A DNA stretch of 64,000 nucleotides from Desulfovibrio sp. DV (GTDB taxonomy: Bacteria > Desulfobacterota > Desulfovibrionia > Desulfovibrionales > Desulfovibrionaceae), in assembly GCF_001936595.1 (NCBI RefSeq), contig NZ_MLBG01000005.1, positions 1-64,000 of the forward strand. The letters are read 5' to 3'. The position numbers and the translations under genes were made by a program. Numbering within the stretch: the stretch's first letter is position 1; the number at the start of each line of letters is the position of its first letter. Below are positions 54,506 through 64,000 of this stretch, piece after piece. The notes below the pieces were generated by a model. It was not told the DNA's origin, did not search any database, and saw only the letters and a program-made list of their open reading frames with translations.

Positions 54506-56134
54506 ATGCCCCGCCGTGACAGCCACATTGTCCTTCTTGCGGTTCTTGCCTGGACAACGCTTCTGGGCCTTCTCTTTGCCATTCAATACCAGTCCGACCG
54601 CCAGAGTACCCAGACCATGATGTTGCAGGCAGCCCGGGGCATCTTTCAACAGATTGTCATCACCCGGGAATGGAACGCCGGGCACGGCGGCGTGTACGTG
54701 CCGGTCACCGGGGAAACCAGGCCCAATCCCTATCTTCCTGCGGAAAACCGCAGCCTGACCACCACCGACGGCCAGCAACTGGCCTGGATCAATCCGGCGT
54801 ACATGACCCGGCAGATTTCCGAGGTGGCCGGCAAGCGGGACGGCATCAGCCTGCACATCACCAGCCTCAAGCCCCTGCGCCCGGAAAATGCGCCCACCCC
54901 CTGGGAAACCCGGGCACTCTGGGACTTCGAGGAAGACATCCCGGAAGCCTACACCCTGGATCAGCCTCCGGACGGGCCGGTCTTTCGCTATATGGCCCCC
55001 CTGCCGGTCACCGAATCCTGCCTGCCCTGCCACACCCGTCAAGGTTATCAGCTTGGCGAGGTGCGCGGCGGTATCAGCGTCAATTTGCCGGCCGGCTATT
55101 TCATCGCCGCCCAATCCGCCGCCCTGGGCGGCACCGCCGGGCTGTACACCCTGATCTGGCTGGTCGGGGCGATCAGCACCGGCGTCGGCACGGCCACCAT
55201 CCTGTCCGGCAAAACCCGGGCCGAGGCAGCCAGCCGGGCCAAGTCCGCCTTCATGGCCATTTTGAGCCATGAACTGCGCACACCCTTAAACGGGGTCCTG
55301 GGCATGTTGGGACTGGCCCGCTCGACCGAACTGACCGAGGAACAGCAGTCCCTGCTGGCCGATGCCCAGGCCGCCGCCCAGACCATGAATCTCCATGTCC
55401 AGGAGCTGCTGGAACTGGCCGGTCTGGAAAACGGCCAGGACCTTCTACAAAAGACCTGCTTTTCCCCGGCCGTACTCCTGGCCGAGGCCACCGCCCCCTT
55501 TGCCGCCGCTGCCCGCAGCAAAGATCTGGCTTTCTCCGTCGCCCCGGACCCCGCCTTGCCGGCGCACCTTGTCGGCGACGGGGCGCGGTTTGTCCGCATC
55601 CTCGGTCTTGTGCTGGATAACGCCGTCAAATTCACCGACTCGGGGAGCATCACCGTGGCCCTGGCCCCGGGCGGCCTGGAGGACGGGCGCTACGTCCTTT
55701 CCGCCACTGTGGCCGACACCGGCTGCGGCATCCCCCCGCCGCGGCTCACCGCCATCTTCGAGCCGTTTTTCCAGGATGCCGACATCCTCACCCGGCGCTT
55801 TCCCGGCCTGGGCGTGGGACTGACCATTGCCCGCCGCCACGTCGAGATTCTTGGCGGGACGCTGACCGCCGACAGCCGCCCCGGCAGCGGCTCGACCTTC
55901 ACACTGCGTGCTCCTTTTGAGACGAGAGGCGACGAGCGTAGAGAAGAGGAAGCGTGCCGGCGGCCGGGGCATGCGTGGGAGAAGAGGAGGAATGCCTCCG
56001 GCGGCCGGGGGATGATCCCCCCGGACCCCTGCAAAGGGGAAAAATGGAAAGGGGGTGATTTGCTCTTTCAGTCGGCCGGAAGTCAGAACTGCATCCCAAC
56101 GCAACAGCCTGTCACCCACGACCACTCCCCATAA
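54506..56134 (+). CDS. Haem-motif (DUF3365-like) sensor histidine kinase, C-terminus running into repeat
   Basis: 542 residues as read. N-terminal membrane helix (10-28), periplasmic sensor with a c-type haem motif CLPCH (172-176) in a DUF3365/Tll0287-like domain, second helix (about 207-233), HisKA with phospho-His255 (SHELRTPLNG), HATPase with DTGCGIP and GLGVGLTI. It may sense redox state or a gas. The kinase fold ends at about STFTLRAPF; the remaining 70 codons pass through purine tract and a type B repeat (NASGGRGMIPPDPC), so the natural stop has been lost. TGA would follow APF directly if the T4 run at 55915-55918 had five T. No response regulator is adjacent. Confidence 0.85.
   Translation: MPRRDSHIVLLAVLAWTTLLGLLFAIQYQSDRQSTQTMMLQAARGIFQQIVITREWNAGHGGVYVPVTGETRPNPYLPAENRSLTTTDGQQLAWINPAYMTRQISEVAGKRDGISLHITSLKPLRPENAPTPWETRALWDFEEDIPEAYTLDQPPDGPVFRYMAPLPVTESCLPCHTRQGYQLGEVRGGISVNLPAGYFIAAQSAALGGTAGLYTLIWLVGAISTGVGTATILSGKTRAEAASRAKSAFMAILSHELRTPLNGVLGMLGLARSTELTEEQQSLLADAQAAAQTMNLHVQELLELAGLENGQDLLQKTCFSPAVLLAEATAPFAAAARSKDLAFSVAPDPALPAHLVGDGARFVRILGLVLDNAVKFTDSGSITVALAPGGLEDGRYVLSATVADTGCGIPPPRLTAIFEPFFQDADILTRRFPGLGVGLTIARRHVEILGGTLTADSRPGSGSTFTLRAPFETRGDERREEEACRRPGHAWEKRRNASGGRGMIPPDPCKGEKWKGGDLLFQSAGSQNCIPTQQPVTHDHSP
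55993..56039 (+). repeat. Dispersed GCCTCC repeat, type B
   Basis: TGCCTCCGGCGGCC, GGGGGATGATCCCCCC, GGACCCCTGCAAAGGGG. It is read as coding by the upstream kinase gene. Convergent pair with 56150-56193. Confidence 0.88.
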
Positions 56135-56149
56135 AAACCCTTTGCCTTT

Positions 56150-56193
56150 CAGGTGGGATTCCAAAGGGCTCAGCCCTTTGGCCGCCGGAGGCA
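56150..56193 (-). repeat. Dispersed GCCTCC repeat, type A
   Basis: Minus-strand reading TGCCTCCGGCGGCC, AAAGGGCTGAGCCCTTT, GGAATCCCACCTG, preceded by a 45-base purine tract running from the clpB terminator. GCCTCC faces clpB. Confidence 0.88.
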
Positions 56194-56246
56194 CTCTTTT
56201 CTCTTCCTCTTCCTCTTCACCTTCCCCTTCTCTCCCTCTATCACGC

Positions 56247-56279
56247 AAAAAAGGCCGCTTCCTTGCGGATGCGGCCTTT
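56247..56279 (-). terminator. Intrinsic terminator after clpB
   Basis: AAAGGCCGC (56250-56258) pairs with GCGGCCTTT (56271-56279), followed on the minus strand by a T run. 22 bases after the clpB stop. Confidence 0.88.
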
Positions 56280-56300
56280 CGTTGGTCGGCAATGTGGGAT

Positions 56301-58901
<2,601 letters not shown>

Positions 58902-59029
58902 ACAATGTCCTCCTCCGTGGCTGCATCAGAGATAAGAACGCCGGCGGAAATTGCAACAACCCAAAACAATTTTTTCTGTCAACGAGCGAAAACTTCAAAA
59001 ACACTTGACCGTTTCTTGGTATGTCTCAG

Positions 59030-59347
59030 CTATAAGAGTCGATGCAGCTCATTGACCTTGCCTTCAAGATACTCGATACGCTCCAGCAGATCGACAACAA
59101 TGCTTGCACCCAGGAGCGGCAGCTCGAAATCGCGCTTGATGCGGTCGAGCTTGCGCAATCTGTAGACGTCCCGGCTGCGAAACAAAAACGCCTCGGACGT
59201 GGTGCGTTCCGGCGTGATCCAGCCAAGTTCGATAAGCTCCCCCACCACCGCAGAATCGAGTCCGGTCAACTCCTGGACCTGGGCCAGACTGAGACGCTCG
59301 GACCGGGCGGGGAGGCTGCCGGCAATAACGATGTGCTTGATCTCCAT
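59030..59347 (-). CDS. cbpM: Chaperone modulator CbpM-like (MerR-type helix)
   Basis: 105 residues. N-terminal winged-helix-like segment (LSLAQVQELTGLDSAVVGEL) with WITPERT, then SRDVYRLRKLDRIKRDFEL and a short C-terminal coiled coil (LLERIEYLEGKVNEL). CbpM binds the J-domain of CbpA and inhibits it. The start is 17 bases from the cbpA stop, and the pairing with cbpA and clpB agrees with the assignment. Confidence 0.9.
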   Translation of the reverse strand: MEIKHIVIAGSLPARSERLSLAQVQELTGLDSAVVGELIELGWITPERTTSEAFLFRSRDVYRLRKLDRIKRDFELPLLGASIVVDLLERIEYLEGKVNELHRLL

Positions 59348-59364
59348 GGCGACCTCTCTTGGCC

Positions 59365-60393
59365 CTAAAACGGCCGGGGGTTGAAATCAGAGGCTTGGGC
59401 CAGCTTTTCCCAGAGTTCCCGCTCCTCGTCCGTGAGGCTGCCCGGAACCTGCACCATGAGCCGCACCAACTGATCGCCGCGCTTGCCCTGGCCCCCCAGG
59501 CCCTTGCCGGCCAGACGGAGCTTGCGGCCCGACGACGAACCGGCCGGGATGGACATCTCCACGGCCCCGTCCAGGGTCGGCACCCGGACCTTGGCCCCAA
59601 GGGCGGCCTCCCAGGGGGCCAGGGGCAGATCCAAAATGACGTTGCCCTCTTCCAGCTTGAACAGGGCATGGGGCATGATCCTGACCTTGAGATAGAGATC
59701 CCCGGCCTTGCCCCCGGCCCGGCCGGCATTGCCCTGGCCGGAGAGACGGATTTTCGCCCCGTCGCGCACGCCGGCCGGAATGGACACGCTCAGGCGCTTG
59801 GTGCCCAGGCGCGGCGCACCATCAGGACCGATGGTCTGCTCCTGGAAAGCCACTTCCTTGGCCCCGCCGAGGTAGGCTTCCTCCAGGGTCAGCTCCAGGC
59901 TGGCATTGGCGTCGGAGCCGCGCGACGGTCCCCGGGAATAGCCCCCGGCCCCGCCAAAACCGCCCGCGCCGCCAAAACCGCCGAAATCCCCAAAGGACCC
60001 GCCCCGGTCCTGGCGTCCGCGAGGGCCGGCCGCCCCGCCCACGCCGCCGAAAATGGTCTCGAAAAAGTCGGAAAAGGCCCCGGCGTCGAACTGCTGGCCG
60101 CCCTGGCCGCCGAAGTTGTACTGCACGTTTTCAAAGCCCGGCGGACGCTGGAAATTCTGGCCATGCTGCCAATTGGCCCCCAGCGAATCAAAAAGCTTGC
60201 GCTTCTCCGGGTCTTTTAGGACCTCATAGGCCTCGCTGCACTCCTTGAACTTCTTTTCCGCGTCCGGATCGTTCTGATTGAGGTCAGGATGGTGCTTGCG
60301 GGCCAACTTCTTGAACGCCTTGGATATTTCTTCCTGGCTGGCAGCCTTGGTCACCCCCAGGATCTTATAATAGTCTTTGTATTCAACGCTCAT
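59365..60393 (-). CDS. cbpA: DnaJ-class co-chaperone CbpA
   Basis: 342 residues. J-domain (1-70) with HPD in KHHPDLNQND, a Gly/Phe-rich linker (about 75-170) with repeats like GGFGGAGGFGGAGG, and the two C-terminal substrate-binding barrels plus dimerisation end. No zinc-finger cysteines, so it is CbpA-like rather than DnaJ. It stimulates DnaK ATPase. GGGAGA is eight bases before the start and a sigma70-like promoter lies 48-75 bases upstream. Confidence 0.95.
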   Translation of the reverse strand: MSVEYKDYYKILGVTKAASQEEISKAFKKLARKHHPDLNQNDPDAEKKFKECSEAYEVLKDPEKRKLFDSLGANWQHGQNFQRPPGFENVQYNFGGQGGQQFDAGAFSDFFETIFGGVGGAAGPRGRQDRGGSFGDFGGFGGAGGFGGAGGYSRGPSRGSDANASLELTLEEAYLGGAKEVAFQEQTIGPDGAPRLGTKRLSVSIPAGVRDGAKIRLSGQGNAGRAGGKAGDLYLKVRIMPHALFKLEEGNVILDLPLAPWEAALGAKVRVPTLDGAVEMSIPAGSSSGRKLRLAGKGLGGQGKRGDQLVRLMVQVPGSLTDEERELWEKLAQASDFNPRPF

Positions 60394-60440
60394 AGGGGCT
60401 TTCTCTCCCGTTTTCCCGGCTGGTTTCCCGGCAAGTTTAC

Positions 60441-60468
60441 ATAATAAGCCGACATCGGACTGCGTCAA
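60441..60468 (-). promoter_or_regulatory. Predicted sigma70 promoter of cbpA-cbpM-clpB
   Basis: On the minus strand TTGACG (60468-60463), a 16-base spacer, then TATTAT (60446-60441), 48 bases before the cbpA start codon. Confidence 0.6.
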
Positions 60469-60689
60469 CCATCCCGGTCGATTCTCCAGCCGGACCGCTG
60501 CCCTGGCAGTATTACACCAGGGCCGCGGCAAAGGCCATAGGCTCCCGCCCGGCCGGGCTTGCCGGATGCGAGCCAGGCCGGGCCCCTGGCGGCACAGGCG
60601 CCCGCCAGCCAGCACCCCGGGCCGGACCAGACTCGTCCGGCCCGGTCCCGGCTTGCCAAGGGCGATGGTTGCCTATAGCCTCTCCGGCC

Positions 60690-61424
60690 ATGTCGAAGAA
60701 AGAAGATCCAACAGCGTTTCGTCCCTTTGCCGGCGTCTTCAAGGGCGTTAAAGTGGCCCGAAAAAAAGACCTGCCGCCGGCCGTGGCCAAGGCCGTGGCC
60801 GCCGCTTCCAAACCGGCCCAGCCGCAACAGGCCGACGAATCGGATTTTTTGCGGGCCATGAACGGCGTGGCCAAGCTCGATCGGGAGAAAAGCGGCGGCC
60901 GCGACATCCGGCCGGTGACCCCGCTGCCGCCGCCGCCCTCGCCGGCCGATGAAGAGCAACAAGCCCTGGACGCCCTGCGCGATCTGGTGGCCGGCCGGGT
61001 GGAATTCACCCTGGAATACAGCGACGAATACGTACAGGGCTTTGTCAACGACCTCGATCCCAAGATCTACCGCCAATTGCGGGCCGGCCAGTTCTCCCCC
61101 GAAGCCCACCTCGACCTGCATGGCTTTACGATTGACCAAGCCAAGCTCACCCTGCTCCACTTCGTGCGCGAACACTATATGGCCGGCAAACGCTGCCTGC
61201 TTGTCATCCCCGGCCGGGGCTCCAATTCACCCGGCGGCCTGCCGGTGCTCAAGGAAGAACTCAAATCCTGGCTCACCCACGACCCCCTCAAACGGGCGGT
61301 CCTGGCCTTCAGCACCGCCCTGCCCCGCCACGGCGGCACAGGCGCACTCTACGTGCTGCTGCGCAAATTCAAAAAGACCAAAGGAAAAGTGCGCTTCGAA
61401 AAGGACTGGCCGGACTTCGGCTAG
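60690..61424 (+). CDS. Smr domain protein
   Basis: 244 residues. The N-terminal 100 are charged and Pro/Ala-rich (PLPPPPSPADEE). The C-terminal Smr (MutS2-like) domain has the hallmark LDLHGFT, then LVIPGRGSNSPGG for the usual HGKG loop, and ALPRHGGTGALYVLL. Stand-alone Smr proteins are nucleases or RNA/DNA-binding factors, in some bacteria ribosome-collision sensors. Divergent from cbpA; followed by purine tandem repeats and a type B repeat. Confidence 0.9.
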   Translation: MSKKEDPTAFRPFAGVFKGVKVARKKDLPPAVAKAVAAASKPAQPQQADESDFLRAMNGVAKLDREKSGGRDIRPVTPLPPPPSPADEEQQALDALRDLVAGRVEFTLEYSDEYVQGFVNDLDPKIYRQLRAGQFSPEAHLDLHGFTIDQAKLTLLHFVREHYMAGKRCLLVIPGRGSNSPGGLPVLKEELKSWLTHDPLKRAVLAFSTALPRHGGTGALYVLLRKFKKTKGKVRFEKDWPDFG

Positions 61425-61445
61425 GCGTGGCGTGAGAGAGAAGGC

Positions 61446-61480
61446 GAGAGGGAAGGTGAGAGGGAAGGTGAGAGGGAAGA
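61446..61480 (+). repeat. Purine tandem repeat, 12-bp unit
   Basis: GAGAGGGAAGGT repeated almost three times, leading into the type B repeat at 61488. Every GCCTCC repeat has a similar purine lead-in, but only this one is an exact tandem array. Confidence 0.8.
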
Positions 61481-61487
61481 GGAAGAG

Positions 61488-61530
61488 TGCCTCCGGCGGC
61501 CGGGGGGATGATCCCCCCGGACCCCTGCAA
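61488..61530 (+). repeat. Dispersed GCCTCC repeat, type B
   Basis: TGCCTCCGGCGGCC, GGGGGGATGATCCCCCC, GGACCCCTGCAA, 63 bases after the Smr stop. Confidence 0.88.
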
Positions 61531-61648
61531 CGAAAGAAGTGTGTAAAGGGGTCTTGGCGTTGGCTGGTAATTCGGTCGGCCGGGGACCGGAACAGCCGAA
61601 GCATGCCCTTGATCCGGGCCACCGTCGCTCCGGTGGCCGGACGGCGGG

Positions 61649-62314
61649 TCAGCCGCCCCGGCGGGGGGCAGCGGGCGGAGTCGGGGCCGGAACGCCTTTG
61701 CGGGGCGCCCAGGTGCGGGCCATGGCCTGCATGGACTCGATCTGGCGCTTGGACAGGGTGGCCTGGATCTGGTCGCGAAGGGCCGTGGCCGCAGCCTTTT
61801 CATCCTCCGGCAGGTCGGCGGCGGCAACAGCCAGCAAGGACCAGAAATAAGCCTTGACCGGGTTGGCTTCGATGCCCTTGCCGTAGAGTTGCAGGGTGGC
61901 AAGCAAATACTGGGCCCCGCCCTTGCCGCCAAGGGCCGCGTCGGTGAGCTGCTTGACCGCCTCTTCGAAATTCTGGGGCACGCCCTGGCCGTAATAGAAA
62001 AGCTTGCCCAGGCAATACTGGGCCTCGGGACTGCCGGCCACAGCAGCCTTTTTAAACCACTCCGCCGCCTTGGCATAATCCTGGGCCACGCCCTGGCCGG
62101 TATAGTACATGGCCGCGATCTGGTTTTGCACCGTCGTGTCGCCGGCCATGGCCAGGGGCAGAAATTCCTCGAAAGCCCGCGAATAGTCCCCATCCCGCCA
62201 GGCCGCCCGGCCTTCCTCCAGCCCGGCCCGCACCGGCCCGGCCTGGACCAGACAGACCACGGCCGAAAGCGCGGCAACCCCGGCCCGGATAAAACGCAAC
62301 CCGGCCTCAGCCAT
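61649..62314 (-). CDS. Secreted Sel1-repeat protein
   Basis: 221 residues. A signal peptide (FIRAGVAALSAVVCLVQAG) precedes three Sel1/TPR-like repeats, for example QIAAMYYTGQGVAQDYAKAA and CLGKLFYYGQGVPQNFEEAV, then a Pro/Ala-rich tail. Such proteins act as periplasmic scaffolds. The start overlaps the end of the PerM-like gene by eight bases, so it is translated from the same message. Confidence 0.85.
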   Translation of the reverse strand: MAEAGLRFIRAGVAALSAVVCLVQAGPVRAGLEEGRAAWRDGDYSRAFEEFLPLAMAGDTTVQNQIAAMYYTGQGVAQDYAKAAEWFKKAAVAGSPEAQYCLGKLFYYGQGVPQNFEEAVKQLTDAALGGKGGAQYLLATLQLYGKGIEANPVKAYFWSLLAVAAADLPEDEKAAATALRDQIQATLSKRQIESMQAMARTWAPRKGVPAPTPPAAPRRGG

Positions 62315-63419
62315 TGCCGCCCCCCTGCTCTGCCGCCTGCGGCGTACAGGGTGGTTCCGGCACGCTGGACGAACTTTCCAGATCCACCCCGAGGATGACG
62401 TAGCGCAAAATGAAGACCGACACCGGCACGCCGAGCACCATGCCCCACAAACCGAAAAGCTTGTGCCCGACATAGAGGATCATCAGCGTAATGAGCGGAC
62501 TGATCTTGAACATGGCGGCCACAATGCGGGGATTTAAAATATAGGTCTCAATGGTGTGGACGATGATGATCATGAAAATGGCCCACAGGGCATGGTTGGG
62601 CCCGGTGGTGTTGACGGCCACCAGGACGATGGGGGCCGAGGAAATAAAGGTGCCGAGCACCGGGATCAGGCCGCAAAAAAACACCACCGTGGAGAGCAGC
62701 CCCACCGGCTCGATGCCGAGAATATACATGCCAAGGGCGGTCAGCAGGGTGTTGAGGCCGGCAATCATCATCTGGGCCCGAAAGCCCATGCCGACCACGA
62801 TGGCAAAACGCACCACGCTCCTGGCCGTGACGTCGTAGATGTCACGCAGCCGGGACTCGCGCAGGGCAATGGTCTTGGCCTTCAGGTTGGGGAAATCGAG
62901 CATGATGAGAAAACTGAACAGCGTGCCCAAAAGAAAGGTCGAGACGTAGGTGCTAATCTGGTTGAAGGAATTGACAGCCAGGGAAAAAAGCGTCTCGGCC
63001 TTGACCCCGACCAGGGCTTCCAGGGCTAGGTAGTCCTTGACCTTGGAGATGGGCGCAGCCATGTCCGGGGCAATCCAGGCCCAGTTGTCCAGGTGCTTGC
63101 GCAGGGTCTCCAGGGTGTCGGGCAGCTTTTTGAGGAACGACGAGGACTCGGCTCCGATCTTCGGCACCACCGTGGAAATGATGGTCAGGACCACGGCCAG
63201 AAAGACAATATAGACAACGACGGCCCAAAGCACCCGGGGCCACCGGGTCTTGGCAGCCAGCCGTTCGATGGGGCCGTTGAACAGGAAACACAGGATATAG
63301 GTGATAAAGACCAGCCCGAACAGGCCGTAGTAACTGGTCAGCCACACCAGACCGAAAAAGGCTGCCCATATGGCCAGGGTCTTGTTGGTGCGAAAAATCT
63401 GGGCGATGTCGAATGGCAT
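62307..63419 (-). CDS. AI-2E/PerM family membrane protein
   Basis: 370 residues with about eight membrane helices. FGLVFITYILCFLFNGPIER, FIVVGMGFRAQ-like VRFAIVVGMGFRAQ, GLIPVLGTFISSAPIVLVA and the C-terminal LFGLWGMVLGVPVSVFI are conserved in this family (annotated as AI-2 exporters or permeases; the substrate is usually unproven). The C-terminus has a Ser/Pro/Gln-rich tail. AGGCGG lies before the start. Co-transcribed with the Sel1 gene. Confidence 0.87.
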   Translation of the reverse strand: MPFDIAQIFRTNKTLAIWAAFFGLVWLTSYYGLFGLVFITYILCFLFNGPIERLAAKTRWPRVLWAVVVYIVFLAVVLTIISTVVPKIGAESSSFLKKLPDTLETLRKHLDNWAWIAPDMAAPISKVKDYLALEALVGVKAETLFSLAVNSFNQISTYVSTFLLGTLFSFLIMLDFPNLKAKTIALRESRLRDIYDVTARSVVRFAIVVGMGFRAQMMIAGLNTLLTALGMYILGIEPVGLLSTVVFFCGLIPVLGTFISSAPIVLVAVNTTGPNHALWAIFMIIIVHTIETYILNPRIVAAMFKISPLITLMILYVGHKLFGLWGMVLGVPVSVFILRYVILGVDLESSSSVPEPPCTPQAAEQGGGNG

Positions 63420-63504
63420 AGGTCCGCCTGGGTAGCACGTTTCAGGGTGGGCGACAATCGCGGACAGGCCCGGTCTGGCGACGCCCCGGGCGTCGTGGCA
63501 GACG

Positions 63505-63747
63505 TTATTTTCGCAGCAGCCACAGGAGCAGACTGGCCAGGGCGCTGACCACCAGACAGCTGACCCACGGGAAATACACGGAAAACCCCTCGCCCTTGAC
63601 GCGCACGTCACCGGGCAGCCGGCCCAAAGGCAGGCGTTCGAGCAGGCTTCGCACCACGCCCGGCCGCTCCGCCAGCATAAACACAAGCCCCAGGGCTGCA
63701 AGCAGCACCCCGACGATCAGAAGCATCTTGCCGGTTGTCGCGAACAT
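63505..63747 (-). CDS. DUF2905 small membrane protein
   Basis: 80 residues with two membrane helices (KMLLIVGVLLAALGLVFML and WVSCLVVSALASLLLWLL) joined by the conserved loop LGRLPGDVRVKGEGFSVYFP. Function unknown; widespread in anaerobes. AAGGGG is nine bases before the start. Upstream of the PerM-like gene on the same strand. Confidence 0.9.
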   Translation of the reverse strand: MFATTGKMLLIVGVLLAALGLVFMLAERPGVVRSLLERLPLGRLPGDVRVKGEGFSVYFPWVSCLVVSALASLLLWLLRK

Positions 63748-63811
63748 GCGTATGTCCCCTTGTCCCTTTTTTCCCAGGGACGCTATCCTACATAAAAAGG
63801 ACCGAAACGCC

Positions 63812-64000
63812 TTGAACCTACCCCCGTTTCGTCTGGAGCGTTTTTTCGCCCGCCACGAATTCACCGCTCCCTATCTGCTGTGTGTCTCCGACGGCGAATC
63901 GTTAAGCGTGGCCGAACTGCTGGCCCTGGCGCCCGGCGGGGCCGAAGGGCTTGGCGCGGTCCACCTGGGCTACACCGATTCCAAAGGTTCGCCGGCCCTG
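63812..64000 (+). CDS. Aminotransferase class I/II, N-terminal part
   Basis: Cut by the window end; 63 codons visible. From a TTG start with AAGGA ten bases upstream it reads MNLPPFRLERFFARHEFTAP, then LLCVSDGESLSVAELLAL and LGYTDSKGSPAL, which matches the N-terminus of a PLP-dependent aminotransferase subgroup. The substrate cannot be judged from this part. Confidence 0.75.
   Translation, partial: MNLPPFRLERFFARHEFTAPYLLCVSDGESLSVAELLALAPGGAEGLGAVHLGYTDSKGSPAL

Noticed and set aside
58902-59029. CIRCE or sigma32 promoter upstream of clpB
   Set aside because: No TTAGCACTC inverted repeat is present. TTGACA occurs, but no well-spaced -10 or CCCCAT box could be paired with it.

Overview
The window looks like chromosomal DNA of a high-GC, Gram-negative sulfate-reducing bacterium of the Desulfovibrionaceae (Desulfovibrio or Solidesulfovibrio type). 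The signs are the GC-rich codon use, outer-membrane autotransporters, CheX/PilZ/Hpt signalling proteins, an AmmeMemoRadiSam-type radical SAM protein, UPF0280 and DUF2905 proteins, and a dnaA-thyX-ruvBAC-yebC-rlmE cluster. The genus is inferred from gene content and style, not from a marker gene.

Layout. 1-3.2 kb: purM, a collagen-like secreted protein, amrS and tRNA-Pro(UGG). 3.4-10.1 kb: an MFS transporter facing an acyl-CoA synthetase-like enzyme, two orphan secreted proteins, and an mgtC gene with a frameshift in a T8 run. 10.6-16.4 kb: an HlyD / double-ABC-permease / permease operon with the same order and sizes as E. coli yhiI-rbbA-yhhJ, then an SDR oxidoreductase. 16.5-21.0 kb: a signalling block on the minus strand made of a PilZ protein, a CheX-type phosphatase carrying four MshEN-like 24-residue repeats, a CheY-like receiver and a CheA-like kinase. 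21.3-29.9 kb: a ClC channel, then four exported hydrolases in a row: a tyrosine-phosphatase autotransporter, a Tat-exported metallophosphoesterase, a HAD phosphatase (frameshifted) and a GDSL-esterase autotransporter. 30-37 kb: a 25-residue membrane protein, a PilZ gene relic, a large zinc-knuckle/TPR membrane protein, a MoaE-like protein, a glycosyltransferase, a UPF0280 protein, and a low-GC patch of three small membrane genes ending in an RHS-repeat remnant. 37-43.9 kb: a dnaA homologue, thyX, ruvB, ruvA, ruvC, yebC and rlmE, all on the minus strand. 43.9-54.4 kb: a glycosyltransferase, small hypotheticals, a Zn-ribbon PilZ protein, an NlpC-like secreted protein, a CysK protein fused to a degenerate cysteinyl-tRNA synthetase, a DUF115 protein and thiE-thiM. 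54.5-64 kb: a haem-motif sensor kinase, the cbpA-cbpM-clpB chaperone operon, an Smr protein, a Sel1-repeat protein, a PerM-family membrane protein, a DUF2905 protein and the start of an aminotransferase.

Two features cut across the window. First, a dispersed palindromic repeat occurs about ten times, always downstream of a gene and always with its GCCTCC end toward that gene's stop codon. Two copies sit in convergent pairs. Second, three unrelated genes (mgtC, the HAD phosphatase, cysK-cysS) are each broken by what looks like one missing base in a homopolymer, which suggests sequence error as much as biology.

The strongest candidate for an undescribed system is the 18.6-21.0 kb block. It appears to couple cyclic-di-GMP sensing (MshEN-like repeats, PilZ) to dephosphorylation of a CheY-like receiver. 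The exported phosphatase/esterase island at 22.6-29.9 kb is the second.
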